NCBI GenBank assembly: GCA_900543915.1
Contig: UQTB01000020.1
Location: 1 to 38,637, forward strand
DNA length: 38,637 bases
From: an uncultured Eubacteriales bacterium
Lineage (GTDB): Bacteria; Bacillota; Clostridia; Christensenellales; Borkfalkiaceae
Reading direction: 5' to 3'
The translations under genes were made by a program, and so were the position numbers. This document shows positions 8,901 to 16,557 of the stretch, piece by piece. The notes beneath the pieces are model-generated. The model had not been told where the DNA came from. It ran no database searches and worked only from the letters and a program-made list of their open reading frames with translations. The stretch's first letter is position 1, and each line of letters starts with the position of its first letter.

Positions 8901-9088
8901 ACGACATTACCGTTTCCAATGCTTCTACCCCCGGAGGCGACACCCCGGGCGGAGATACTCCGGGCGGCGATGACGATAATAACCCGGGCTGCGGGTCCTC
9001 TCTTACGGGGTCCCTTGGGCTCGCTTGCGTGATTGCTTTCCTTGCGGCGGGCGCGTTGATCGCGGTTGCGAAAAAGCGCAGCAACTGA
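5978..9088 (+). CDS. Large secreted beta-rich protein with Big_2 domain and GCGSS C-terminal anchor
   Basis: This 1036-aa protein has a signal peptide (MVAKKKS, then a hydrophobic core ending near PASAAG, about residue 37). Most of the length (about 40-900) is Ser/Thr/Asn-rich beta sequence with repeated jelly-roll-like segments, for example around residues 95-150 and 740-870, compatible with carbohydrate-binding modules. Residues ~905-985 form a bacterial Ig-like group 2 domain (WSSSDTSVATVDENGVVTG). A TPGGD linker and the GCGSS tail (1004-1036) follow. GGAGG lies ~11 nt before ATG 5978. It sits between the ABC importer and two glycosidase-like lipoproteins, suggesting glycan capture at the cell surface. 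No catalytic motif is recognised. The hairpin at 9100-9135 ends this transcription unit, at least partly. Confidence 0.85.
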   Translation: MVAKKKSIFILACMFMASILLAVAFAWGAPFAPASAAGRTTYTLPGTFDVYASSWPNEIDNLEESNQLILHSTVNADGNAFSVPAGANAGFVQNNALGTAGWGLNDLTIKFYLNASPNGGGQIRLYFVNNVGWYNGSTAGMALWLWGIDSAAGTANIAIQVKTESGEAVGSIADAANVPINFDYNYFTDPAKDATDKAGQSAAPAEGSLNTWRFYFDEDGMLMLEATAAGKDGAEARTKTVDLSPEATGRMEGVESPQERLYDFSDLQAGETTNMVVWFADGLTGAMRITEVTSASEETAQDVLPRNYVNATEEPIFGGYNKLGFAKFSGNAVNNYTYAASYANDVALSNVSSEFQLDAVNLLANDAFVMTYDIVDELGGKTDKALELSFKKPGERDADGKALLTVTGINSSNRTAIVSDAEVSFTWDGRTGSGGLVHIYNKVILQNSVGSYSLTVNGADVANVSGGIISALGEDDLNAKLTFGVNGSAGNDLVIKRIITTAIAEIDTPEGYIFEKTANKRIRDLEGSPMFYSTADESYEVGILQMLPANSFTINLSLDKLDTNTKAFRVGLVDASDAQAVKMLVIELAKTDAAKAKISLILSDSGKETVLETAENVSFNWGQNSVNSVSFLKYDTGEARVFVNRSTALRFNGNAELNAFVDDNFAEGGMPAVQSMGDAMSVFVARGVSELVYMSDPAAGWKPGARNENAEFVYGVDGSVGIVHTNSTSQMYSSEIAIDSFTATFKLHNWTKGNMTFGLQSGSQNTEWFTLADYSGLIFIINKHIVDGVAQEGKALIDFTWHQPESSASQKGLLDNVVVDWQDDVYYTLSIRKAGSDWAVYLNDTLLSSVDYMESFDQAAFNADMEAAFAQFTSGSRTGNGYFVNYTDETNPGFVSFFKTLTTGTVSIDGNSTVKVGETVKLTATVSPSMATQTGTWSSSDTSVATVDENGVVTGVKEGSVTITFTTDDGSSSSYDITVSNASTPGGDTPGGDTPGGDDDNNPGCGSSLTGSLGLACVIAFLAAGALIAVAKKRSN
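8927..8971 (+). repeat. Three 15-bp coding repeats (TPGGD linker)
   Basis: Three tandem 15-bp units (8927-8941, 8942-8956, 8957-8971) encode Thr-Pro-Gly-Gly-Asp each, with synonymous differences. They form a flexible acidic spacer between the Ig-like domain and the membrane-anchor tail, and could change in length by slippage. Confidence 0.8.
8987..9085 (+). other. GCGSS C-terminal sorting-like signal, copy 2
   Basis: This stretch encodes the last 33 residues: GCGSS, a hydrophobic helix of about 22 residues, then KKRSN. It has the same order and total length as the tail encoded at 2450-2548, while the rest of the two proteins differs greatly in size. Confidence 0.55.
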
Positions 9089-9099
9089 TCGGAGACAGT

Positions 9100-9135
9100 T
9101 TCCGCGCCCGAAGTTTCTCGGGCGCGGAATTTTTT
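9100..9135 (+). terminator. Strong intrinsic terminator after the large surface-protein gene
   Basis: A perfect 12-bp stem, TTCCGCGCCCGA (9100-9111) with TCGGGCGCGGAA (9118-9129) and a 6-nt loop, is followed by six T. It lies between the surface-protein gene and the first glycosidase-like lipoprotein gene, so downstream expression depends on read-through or an unseen promoter. Confidence 0.88.
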
Positions 9136-9165
9136 AAAAAATAAATTCATCCAAAGGAGTAATAC

Positions 9166-11631
9166 ATGAAAAAGAAATGGCTTTCGTTCCTGCTGGCGCT
9201 GTTCCTGCTCTGTGCGCCGGGCTGCGTGGGGGAACCCGCCGTGGAGCCGCCCGAAAACACCGGCCCCGCCATTACGCAGGACGGGATCGTCGAAAAACAG
9301 TCGTCGCAGGAATTGCAATTCGTAACTTCAAACGCCCGCCTGAACAGTTTTATGAACGACTTTTTCGAGCGGCATGTAGGTGCGAACGGCAAAAAAGTCG
9401 TCGAGCTCGATGTAGGGCAGGGCGTCACTGCTTGGAAGGAGTGGGAAGCCATGTCGCTCATGTGGTTCGACAGCACCGAGACGGGCGGGCTGAACCGTGA
9501 AAGTCTCCCGAACGGCTATTCCAAGATCCTCTCCGATCTGCGCGGAATTCCCATCGACCGCTACGGGTATATCTGGTCTACCCTGACGGAAGACGACACG
9601 CCGGACAGCAACAACTCTTACACCAATTTCGACCAGGGCTGGCCGTTCCCCAGTTTCGAGCACTGCGGCGCCGTTTCGCACGGCTTCGGAAACAACTTCA
9701 ATTCGGCGGACACCGCCTCGCAGACCGCGTGGCGCGTGGATAACGGCTCCGGCCGCGCTGCGAGCGGCAGCCTGCTCGTTTCCGCCAAAACGGGTGCGAC
9801 CGAACTGAGCGTTTCGCTCGTCAATATCGCAGGGGGGTACGCGTTCTTCGCGCCCTTTATGGAGACCGAACTGAAGTACAGCGGCAACAGCGGAAAGGTG
9901 CTCGATGATTTGTATATCGAGTGGAAAACGGCGGACGGCAACGCTTATTCCGTCAGTTATTCGGAAGCGGGCACGCAGGAAAAGGACGTCAACGAAAACG
10001 GGCACTATTACTTCAACATGTCCGAGGTGGAAGGCTGGGGCAGAACGAACGACGTCTGCAAGACGGGCGGCAGGGACGCGGATAAGGACATTACCGAAGT
10101 TTCCCTCGTGTTCCGCGCGAAGAGCGGCGCCGTTCTCGACGGCTTGGAGATCCGCGTCGACTTTCTGCGGTCCGATTACGACGACCGCTGCCTGCAGAAC
10201 AACGCGATCTTCATCAACTCCCTCGCGGAATATTACCGCTATACCGGCAGCGACGAAGTGCTCGCCGAACTCATCGGCAAAGCGCGCCGCGCCTATCAGT
10301 TCTATCTCACCTATTGCAACGGGACGAACGGACTGATCGATCAGGAGAATTTCGTCGGGCATGACGGCCTTCCCATTTCCGGACACGGCATTTCCACGGG
10401 ATATTTCGATATCCTCGCCCTGCCGTCCACCGATTTCTACTTCAACGTCTATTTTTATAAGGCGACGCAGGCGATGGAGTACCTTGAACGCATGGCGGAC
10501 GCCGCAAAGCTGCAAAAAGAAACCGTATCGGTCGGCACGCCCGATCTGAAATCCGCCGTAACGTATGCGGAAACGGCGCAGACGCTTTCCGCCCGCCTCG
10601 GGCTCATTTCCGAGAAGGCGACGGATGCGTTCTGGAACGAAGAGAAGGGGCGCTTTATCGAGGGCACCATCGACTGGGACGCTTCGGGGCATCTGAACGA
10701 CAATTCCGCGCTGAGCGAACTGGGCAACATCGTCAAAAACGATGAGATCGATTACGGATTCCTCGCGTTCAACCTGGAAGCGGTCGCCTGCGGCATGGCT
10801 TCCGACGAACAGGCAAAGGCGATCATGGATTGGTGTACGGGCGTGCGCAACGTGGAAGGAGATACCGCCACGTCCGACGCGACGCTTGCCAAGAACACCA
10901 TCTATTACTTTGAATGCGTTCCGCGCATCAGCACGAAGAGCAATTCCAACCAATATGCGTACGGGGGATGGGCGAGCAGTCTGATCGATTTCGGCAGACA
11001 GGTGCAGGACGGCGGTTCTGCCATGTGGGTAACCTATTACGACCTTGTTTCCCGGCAGCGCGTCTACGGCACGGACAATGCTTACGAGCGCATTTTCGAG
11101 ATCGTCGATTGGTACGAGGATGTTACCAAAAAATATCTGAAAGAATATCCGGACGACGACAATCCCACGCAGTTTTACCGCAGTTATTACACCCGCAGCA
11201 TTTCGCTGCAGGGCGGCGGGCAGTCCGGCGGGCTGGGCCTTGACTGCGAGTTTTTGGAAAACGCGATCGTTTACGCGGCGTTCCCCCAGATCACGCTCGG
11301 GCTCAATTCTACCCAGTATAAGACGCTCGACCTGGCGCCTTCGCTCCCGTCTTCGCTGCTGTACTACAAGATGGAAAACCTCGCGTTCCACGGCGTGAAG
11401 TATGACGTGACCGCGGGCAGTGATTTCGTGCGGATGAGCAACGTGCGCGACAACGCCGTCGGCACCCTCCAGGGCAAACACGACGGGCTGTCCGTCTGCA
11501 TCCGTCTGCCCGAACCCGACGGCAATTACAGCGTTCTGGTCGACGGGGCGGCTACCGCCGATTACACCGTCGTAAACGGCGAGATCGTGCTCACTCTGCC
11601 GTTCGGTAATTTCTATGTCAAAGTACAGTAG
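9166..11631 (+). CDS. Lipoprotein, putative six-hairpin glycosidase (paralog A)
   Basis: This 821-aa protein has a lipoprotein-type signal peptide ending in APGC (Cys20). The N-terminal third is beta-rich. From about residue 345 the sequence becomes helical in the style of (alpha/alpha)6 glycosidases: NNAIFINSLAEYYRYTG, FYLTYCNG, then GLIDQENFVGHDG (Asp392, Glu394, Asp400), LPSTDFYFNVY, FLAFNLEAVACG and GLGLDCEFLEN (Asp693, Glu695). These acidic residues are conserved in the neighbouring paralog and are candidate catalytic or substrate contacts. AAGGAG lies 9 nt before ATG 9166. It probably cleaves a glycan at the outer face of the membrane before import by the ABC system. I cannot assign it to a known glycoside hydrolase family with confidence, and a non-hydrolytic role is possible. 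Confidence 0.72.
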   Translation: MKKKWLSFLLALFLLCAPGCVGEPAVEPPENTGPAITQDGIVEKQSSQELQFVTSNARLNSFMNDFFERHVGANGKKVVELDVGQGVTAWKEWEAMSLMWFDSTETGGLNRESLPNGYSKILSDLRGIPIDRYGYIWSTLTEDDTPDSNNSYTNFDQGWPFPSFEHCGAVSHGFGNNFNSADTASQTAWRVDNGSGRAASGSLLVSAKTGATELSVSLVNIAGGYAFFAPFMETELKYSGNSGKVLDDLYIEWKTADGNAYSVSYSEAGTQEKDVNENGHYYFNMSEVEGWGRTNDVCKTGGRDADKDITEVSLVFRAKSGAVLDGLEIRVDFLRSDYDDRCLQNNAIFINSLAEYYRYTGSDEVLAELIGKARRAYQFYLTYCNGTNGLIDQENFVGHDGLPISGHGISTGYFDILALPSTDFYFNVYFYKATQAMEYLERMADAAKLQKETVSVGTPDLKSAVTYAETAQTLSARLGLISEKATDAFWNEEKGRFIEGTIDWDASGHLNDNSALSELGNIVKNDEIDYGFLAFNLEAVACGMASDEQAKAIMDWCTGVRNVEGDTATSDATLAKNTIYYFECVPRISTKSNSNQYAYGGWASSLIDFGRQVQDGGSAMWVTYYDLVSRQRVYGTDNAYERIFEIVDWYEDVTKKYLKEYPDDDNPTQFYRSYYTRSISLQGGGQSGGLGLDCEFLENAIVYAAFPQITLGLNSTQYKTLDLAPSLPSSLLYYKMENLAFHGVKYDVTAGSDFVRMSNVRDNAVGTLQGKHDGLSVCIRLPEPDGNYSVLVDGAATADYTVVNGEIVLTLPFGNFYVKVQ

Positions 11632-11641
11632 GAGGCACAAC

Positions 11642-14182
11642 ATGAATAAGATTGGAAAATGGATCTTTTCCGTTCTGCTCGCGGCAATGTTTTTCGCGCT
11701 GTCCGCGTGCGGAGACGGGGAAAAGCCCCCTATTATAGGCGGAGATGATTATACGCCCATCACCGACTTTTCGGACGGGCTCATCGACAAGGTCAGCCAG
11801 AGCACGCTCTATTTCAATTCCTCCAACGCGGAGTGGAACGCCTTTTTGAACGACTACTTTTCGCGCCACGTCGGCTATCCTACGAGTAACAAAGTCGTCA
11901 ATCTCGACGTCGGCGACGGCGGCACCGCCTGGAAGGAGTGGGAAACAAAGTCCCTTATGTGGCACAACAGCACGCAGGGGCTGAACAGCGACCGCTACCA
12001 ACTCGTGCGCGAATGGCTGAACCAGACTCCGGTCGATCGCTTCGGCTACGTCTGGAGCAGCCGCGACGATTCCGGAACCAGCTATTCGACCAGTTCCTAC
12101 ACCTCGTTCGACCAGGGCTGGCCCTTCCCGAGTATGGAGAGCATGGGAGGACGAGGCTACGGCTGGGGATCGAACTTAAACGATGCGCCGAATGTTTCCG
12201 GCTGGGCGACGCGCTGCACGGGGTTTGAAACGAACGGACAGTATTCCGTCCAGAACGGCGGCTATCGCCTCACGCCCGACGACGACAGCCGCGACGAACT
12301 GCGCTTTACGCTTACGGGCATACAGAAGGGCTATACGTATTACGCTCCGTTCGTGGAAACGCGCTTCCGCATTCTCGAAAACGAGAGCGACGTGATGGGG
12401 GACCTGTTCCTGGAATGGACGACTTCCGACGGGGCTACGCACTCTGTTTCATACGCGGAGGCGGGGACGCAAATAAAAGATTTCAATGACGGCAGTTTCA
12501 AAAGCAGCGTGCGGCTGTACTTCTGGATGGCGCCCGTCGAAGGCTGGGGCAGCTCGGACAACGTGTACGGCGACACTGCGCCTGCAGTCACGTCCATGAG
12601 CCTCGTTTTCAAACCTGCCGAGGGCAAACAGCTCAGCGGCATCGGCTTTTACATCGACTATTTCCGCACGGATTTCGACACCCGCTGTGCGCAGAACAAT
12701 GCGATCTTTCTCGACAGCATCGCGGAGTATTACCGCTATACGGGCGACGACGCCTATCTCGCGCAGATGCTGGAGACCTGCCGCCGCGCGTTCCAGTTCT
12801 ATCTGACCTACTGCAACGGCGCAGACGGGCTGATCGATCAGGATAACTTTGTCGGGCACGACGGCGTCCCGCTCGCGGGGCACGGCATTTCGGCGGGGTA
12901 TTTCGACATCGTTTCTCTGCCTTCGGTAGATTTTTACTTCAACGTCTATTACTATAAGGCAGTCGAAGCCATGCTCTATTTGGAGCGGATGGCAAAGGCT
13001 GCGGGAATCGCGCAGAGCACAGCCGCAGCCGTATCCGCCCCCGATTTTTCGGGCGAAGAGACGTATGCAGAGACGGAGCAGAGCCTTGCCGCGCTTCTGG
13101 AAAAGACGCGCTCCGCGATTCAGAGCACGTTTTGGAGCGAAGAAAAGGGGAGGTTCATCGAGGGCTATAACGATTGGTCGGACGCATTGAAGCGGTATAC
13201 CTCCGGTACGGCCGAGGCGGAAACGAAGATTGCAGAACTGGCGGCGCGCGGAGAGGAATTCGACCTCGGTTTTCTCGCGTTCAACCTGGAAGCGGTGGCG
13301 GCGGGCGTCGCGTCTGACGAGCAGGCGAAAGCCATCCTGAGCTGGGCGGACGGCTCGCGCATCATAGAAGGCGACGATTCTACGGGGAAGGATCTGTATA
13401 TCTTTGATTGCGCGCCCCGGTTCAATACCGTCAACAACGATTACTGGTACTATTGCGGCGTCGCGACCGACGATAACTACCCCTTTACCCAGCAGGTACA
13501 AAACGGCGGGAGCTGTCTGTGGATTTCCTATTATGACCTGATGGCGCGCTTCAAAACGCTGGGAATGGACAGCTTTTCGGAGCGGCTGGGAGAGATCATC
13601 GCGTGGTATTCGGACGTATCCGACGCCTATGCCTCGGCGGTTGAAAACGGATATACGGACAAAGCGAAGGAGTTTTACCGCTCCTATTATTACGATCTCT
13701 CCAAATGCAGTTCCAATGCGTACGATGTGTTTAACAAGACGTACAATCCCCGGGGCCTCGTGCTGCAGGGACAGGTGAACGGAAAGGATTCGGCGGGCGG
13801 ACTGGGGCTGGACGCGGAGTTCTTGGAGAACGCGGTCGTGTATACGGCGATCCCGGACGCAATTTTAGGGCTGTCTTCGGAAAATTATCGCACGCTGAAT
13901 GTCTCCCCGTCTCTTCCCGCAGGCTTCGAGTGTTTCAAGCTGGAAAATCTCACCTTCTGCTATCGCAAATACGATTGCTGCGTGGGCAGCGATTTCGTGC
14001 GGATTTCCAACGTTTCAAAGCTGCAAAACCGCGACGACGACGTATGGATTACGGTGCGCTTTTTAAAACCGGAAAAGGCGTTCCGCGTATATGTCGACGG
14101 GCAGATCACCGAGTATGTCGACGAGGGAACGACTGTTTCGGTCACGGTGCCGTTTAAGAGCACGTTCGTCAAGATCGGCTGA
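11642..14182 (+). CDS. Lipoprotein, putative six-hairpin glycosidase (paralog B)
   Basis: This 846-aa protein has a good lipobox (LSAC, Cys23). It is a clear paralog of the preceding gene along its full length. Shared blocks include TAWKEWE near residues 96-102, FDQGWPFPS, EAGTQ, QNNAIF, GLIDQDNFVGHDG (Asp399), GHGISAGYFDI, FWSEEKGRFIEG, FLAFNLEAVAAG and GLGLDAEFLENA (Asp724, Glu726). ATG 11642 is preceded by AGGAGG that overlaps the TAG stop of paralog A, so translation is likely coupled; an in-frame start at 11615 lies inside paralog A and lacks such support. It should act on the same or a related glycan outside the cell. The function rests on fold-like pattern and context only. Confidence 0.72.
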   Translation: MNKIGKWIFSVLLAAMFFALSACGDGEKPPIIGGDDYTPITDFSDGLIDKVSQSTLYFNSSNAEWNAFLNDYFSRHVGYPTSNKVVNLDVGDGGTAWKEWETKSLMWHNSTQGLNSDRYQLVREWLNQTPVDRFGYVWSSRDDSGTSYSTSSYTSFDQGWPFPSMESMGGRGYGWGSNLNDAPNVSGWATRCTGFETNGQYSVQNGGYRLTPDDDSRDELRFTLTGIQKGYTYYAPFVETRFRILENESDVMGDLFLEWTTSDGATHSVSYAEAGTQIKDFNDGSFKSSVRLYFWMAPVEGWGSSDNVYGDTAPAVTSMSLVFKPAEGKQLSGIGFYIDYFRTDFDTRCAQNNAIFLDSIAEYYRYTGDDAYLAQMLETCRRAFQFYLTYCNGADGLIDQDNFVGHDGVPLAGHGISAGYFDIVSLPSVDFYFNVYYYKAVEAMLYLERMAKAAGIAQSTAAAVSAPDFSGEETYAETEQSLAALLEKTRSAIQSTFWSEEKGRFIEGYNDWSDALKRYTSGTAEAETKIAELAARGEEFDLGFLAFNLEAVAAGVASDEQAKAILSWADGSRIIEGDDSTGKDLYIFDCAPRFNTVNNDYWYYCGVATDDNYPFTQQVQNGGSCLWISYYDLMARFKTLGMDSFSERLGEIIAWYSDVSDAYASAVENGYTDKAKEFYRSYYYDLSKCSSNAYDVFNKTYNPRGLVLQGQVNGKDSAGGLGLDAEFLENAVVYTAIPDAILGLSSENYRTLNVSPSLPAGFECFKLENLTFCYRKYDCCVGSDFVRISNVSKLQNRDDDVWITVRFLKPEKAFRVYVDGQITEYVDEGTTVSVTVPFKSTFVKIG

Positions 14183-14265
14183 CGGTTCGATACCGTTTGA
14201 GGCAAAGAATTTATGGAAAAAACGCGCCGCAGGCGTGGCGGGAATCAATCCGGAAAGAGGAAAAC

Positions 14266-14290
14266 AAAAAACGGCTTCCGCCGTTTTTTT
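14266..14290. terminator. Bidirectional terminator between paralog B and the CmpB-type gene
   Basis: AAAAAACGGC (14266-14275), loop TTCC, GCCGTTTTTT (14280-14289) and a further T form a strong stem with a T-run on both strands. It lies between two convergent genes, 84 bp after paralog B and 4 bp from the minus-strand stop, and can serve both. Confidence 0.88.
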
Positions 14291-14293
14291 GTT

Positions 14294-15079
14294 TTACTTA
14301 TGCTCTTTTGATTTTTCCGCTTCGTCTTCCGCATAGCGTTCGATATGCTCCTCCAACCGGTGAGAAGACCGGAAAGCGAACAGAAACTTCGCCTTTTCCT
14401 TCTTCGCTTCCAGCTGCGCCCGAATGCTCTCTTTCAGCTTTTCGTATTTGATGACGATCTGCCTGTCCTCGGCGAATTTTTTGATCTTCGCCGTCAGCTG
14501 GACGGAATGGCAGAAATCGACGATGAGCACCCCGAAAAAGACGCCGACAAAAAAGATAAAATAGTAATTGTCCAAAAGCCAGTATGCGGTCTTCATCAGC
14601 AAAGGGTTCAGGAAGAAGTAGAACAGCGCCCCGGCGGCAGTCCACAGAAAGGAGAAGAGGGGGCAGATAATGCCCTTGAAGTTTCCCCAGCGGTCCGAGT
14701 AGTCCCATAGGCGGATCTTCATGCCGCGGATAAAGATCAGCCCCGCGATCAGTTCGATCAGCGTCATGGCGATGCCGATCAGCAGGATGACGAAAATATC
14801 GTAGACAGCCTGGCTGCCCCAGAAGTCAAAGGAGAACAGCGCGCGGTAATCGACGGAGCAGATCAGAAAGAGAAGGGAAACGCCGAAGCCGTAGATGGGC
14901 AGATACGGGCCGGTCAAAAAGCCTGGATTGATCCATTTCTTTGCGGAAAAAAATCTGCGGAACAAAAGCTCCAGCACCCAGCCCAGCAGCGAGCCCAGCA
15001 TAAATAAAAATGCGAGTATGGAAAATACCTTCGTCGCCTCCAGGGGAATCTCCGTGCCGAACGATGCGAGAACTTTCAT
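14294..15079 (-). CDS. CmpB-type putative ABC transporter permease (PF06541-like membrane protein)
   Basis: This 261-aa multi-spanning membrane protein has the signature of the CmpB family near its N-terminus: GWVLELLFRR, then KWINPGFLTGPYLPIYGFG. About six hydrophobic helices follow, then a charged cytoplasmic tail (residues ~205-261) rich in Lys and Glu. The biochemical role of this family is not established, and the transporter label is only a family name. I chose the start at 15079 because GGAGGGAACC precedes it on the minus strand. The longer open frame to 15190 contains this gene's promoter and is not coding. It is convergent with paralog B and divergent from the deo operon, and appears to be a single-gene unit. 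Confidence 0.8.
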   Translation of the reverse strand: MKVLASFGTEIPLEATKVFSILAFLFMLGSLLGWVLELLFRRFFSAKKWINPGFLTGPYLPIYGFGVSLLFLICSVDYRALFSFDFWGSQAVYDIFVILLIGIAMTLIELIAGLIFIRGMKIRLWDYSDRWGNFKGIICPLFSFLWTAAGALFYFFLNPLLMKTAYWLLDNYYFIFFVGVFFGVLIVDFCHSVQLTAKIKKFAEDRQIVIKYEKLKESIRAQLEAKKEKAKFLFAFRSSHRLEEHIERYAEDEAEKSKEHK

Positions 15080-15119
15080 GGTTCCCTCCTTGAGAAAGTC
15101 GGCTGTAAGCCGTAAATAA

Positions 15120-15148
15120 ATTTTACACGCATTGGAAAAATTAGTCAA
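15120..15148 (-). promoter_or_regulatory. Promoter of the CmpB-type gene
   Basis: Read on the minus strand, TTGACT (15143-15148) and TAAAAT (15120-15125) are separated by 17 bp, placing the transcription start about 35 nt upstream of the chosen start codon at 15079. Confidence 0.75.
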
Positions 15149-15153
15149 ACGAT

Positions 15154-15182
15154 TCGCTAAATAATCCTTTCTGTGGTATAAT
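15154..15182 (+). promoter_or_regulatory. Extended -10 promoter of the deo operon
   Basis: TGGTATAAT, an extended -10 with TATAAT at 15177-15182, lies 18 bp before the deoC start. The -35 (TTCGCT, 15154-15159) is weak, which fits an extended -10 or activated promoter. The predicted leader is only about 10-12 nt and is nearly all ribosome-binding site. Confidence 0.65.
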
Positions 15183-15200
15183 AAAAGCAAAGGAGGCGCT

Positions 15201-15851
15201 ATGGAAATCGACCAAATATTAAAATGCGTGGATCACACGCTGTTGAAACAGACCGCGGTCTTTGCGGATGTCAAAAAATTGCTGGATGAGGCGGAGCGCT
15301 TTCATACCGCTTCCGCCTGCATATCGCCTACGATGCTCGCGCGCGCAAAGGCATACAAAGGGAATGCCGTCCGGCTGTGTACGGTGATCGGTTTTCCGAA
15401 CGGCTGTCAGTCGTCACAGGTAAAATCCTTTGAGATCGAACGCGCGATCGAAGACGGCGCGGACGAACTGGATGCGGTGATCGATCTCGGCGCTTTAAAA
15501 GAGGGGAACGATCGGAAGATTCTCTCCGATTTAAGAGAATGGAAGGGGATCTGCAAAGACAGGATCCTGAAAGTCATCGTGGAAGCCTGTCTTCTGACCG
15601 AAGAGGAAAAAATCAGGATGTGTGAAATCGTCACGGAGAGCGGCGCGGATTATATCAAGACCTCCACGGGGTTCTCTTCGGGCGGCGCCACGCGCGAAGA
15701 CGTCGCCCTGTTTGCCGCACATGTGGGGAAAAACGTCCGGATCAAAGCCGCAGGCGGAATCGCGACGCTCGAAGACGCGGAGGCGTTCCTCGCTTTGGGC
15801 GCGTCCCGGCTGGGCACCAGCAAAATCATATCGCTTTTGAGGAGGAACTGA
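15201..15851 (+). CDS. deoC: Deoxyribose-phosphate aldolase
   Basis: This 216-aa class I aldolase splits 2-deoxyribose-5-phosphate into glyceraldehyde-3-phosphate and acetaldehyde, the last step of deoxyribonucleoside breakdown, in the cytoplasm. The Schiff-base lysine is Lys153 in the KTSTGFSSGGAT motif, and the second essential lysine is Lys182 in RIKAAGGI. The DELDAVIDLGA segment (about residues 88-98) supplies the acidic partner. Length is normal for the family. AGGAGG lies 4 nt upstream of ATG 15201. It is the first gene of a five-gene nucleoside-catabolism operon, and deoD starts one base after its stop codon. Confidence 0.97.
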   Translation: MEIDQILKCVDHTLLKQTAVFADVKKLLDEAERFHTASACISPTMLARAKAYKGNAVRLCTVIGFPNGCQSSQVKSFEIERAIEDGADELDAVIDLGALKEGNDRKILSDLREWKGICKDRILKVIVEACLLTEEEKIRMCEIVTESGADYIKTSTGFSSGGATREDVALFAAHVGKNVRIKAAGGIATLEDAEAFLALGASRLGTSKIISLLRRN

Positions 15852-15852
15852 G

Positions 15853-16557
15853 ATGAATCATACTTCGCTGCATATCGGCGCGGAGCGAGAAAAGATCGCG
15901 GACACGGTGCTGATGCCGGGCGATCCGATGCGTTCGCGTTTTATTGCGGAACACTATCTGGAACATGCGGAGCTGGTCAGCAACGTCCGCGGCATTCAGG
16001 GCTATACAGGCACGTACCGCGGGAAGCGCGTGACGGTGATGGCGTCCGGCATGGGGATGCCTTCCATGGGGATCTATTCGTATGAACTGTATCACTTCTA
16101 CGGCGTCGATGCGATCATCCGCATCGGCTCGGCAGGCGCCTTGGCGGACGGACTGCGCCTGCGCGATCTCGTGATCGGAATGGGCGCCTGTACGGACGGA
16201 AATTACGCGGAGCAGTTTCGCCTGCGGGGCGCGTTTGCGCCCATCGCGGATTACGGTCTCGTCCGCCGCGCGCAGGAGCTGTGTGCGGAAAAGAAGATCC
16301 CGCACCGCGTCGGCAATCTCCTGTCCAGCGATATTTTTTACGACGACGGGGAAAATCTCGCAAAGTGGCGGGATCTCGGCGTGCTGGCGGTGGAGATGGA
16401 GGCAGCGGCACTCTATATCAACGCCGCCCGCGCAGGGAAAAAGGCGCTCGCGCTCTGCACGGTCAGCGACGAGATTTTTACGGGGAAAAAGTGCACCGCA
16501 GAGGAGCGGGAACGCTCCTTTACGGATATGATGGAAGTCGCATTGGAGATGGCATGA
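15853..16557 (+). CDS. deoD: Purine-nucleoside phosphorylase, DeoD type
   Basis: This 234-aa enzyme cleaves purine ribo- and deoxyribonucleosides with phosphate, giving the free base and (deoxy)ribose-1-phosphate. It has the hexameric PNP features: HIGAE near the N-terminus, MPGDPMRSRFIAE (about 21-33), the phosphate-site segment ASGMGMPSMGIY, RIGSAGAL, VEMEAAAL (purine and ribose contacts) and the late SDEIFTG with the catalytic Asp. Length matches the family. ATG 15853 begins one base after deoC ends, and the stop overlaps the deoB start (ATGA at 16554-16557), so translation is coupled along the operon. The product feeds deoB. Confidence 0.97.
   Translation: MNHTSLHIGAEREKIADTVLMPGDPMRSRFIAEHYLEHAELVSNVRGIQGYTGTYRGKRVTVMASGMGMPSMGIYSYELYHFYGVDAIIRIGSAGALADGLRLRDLVIGMGACTDGNYAEQFRLRGAFAPIADYGLVRRAQELCAEKKIPHRVGNLLSSDIFYDDGENLAKWRDLGVLAVEMEAAALYINAARAGKKALALCTVSDEIFTGKKCTAEERERSFTDMMEVALEMA

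Noticed and set aside
8927..8971. Tandem 15-bp units as a possible CRISPR-like array
   Set aside because: There are no spacers and the units are in frame, coding for a TPGGD linker. No CRISPR array was seen anywhere in the window.
9328..11643. 771-codon minus-strand open frame, and similar long ones at 1370-2620, 2670-4079 and 5909-7291
   Set aside because: They are antisense to well-supported genes with signal peptides, ribosome-binding sites and conserved paralogs; the long antisense frames come from GC-rich codon use.
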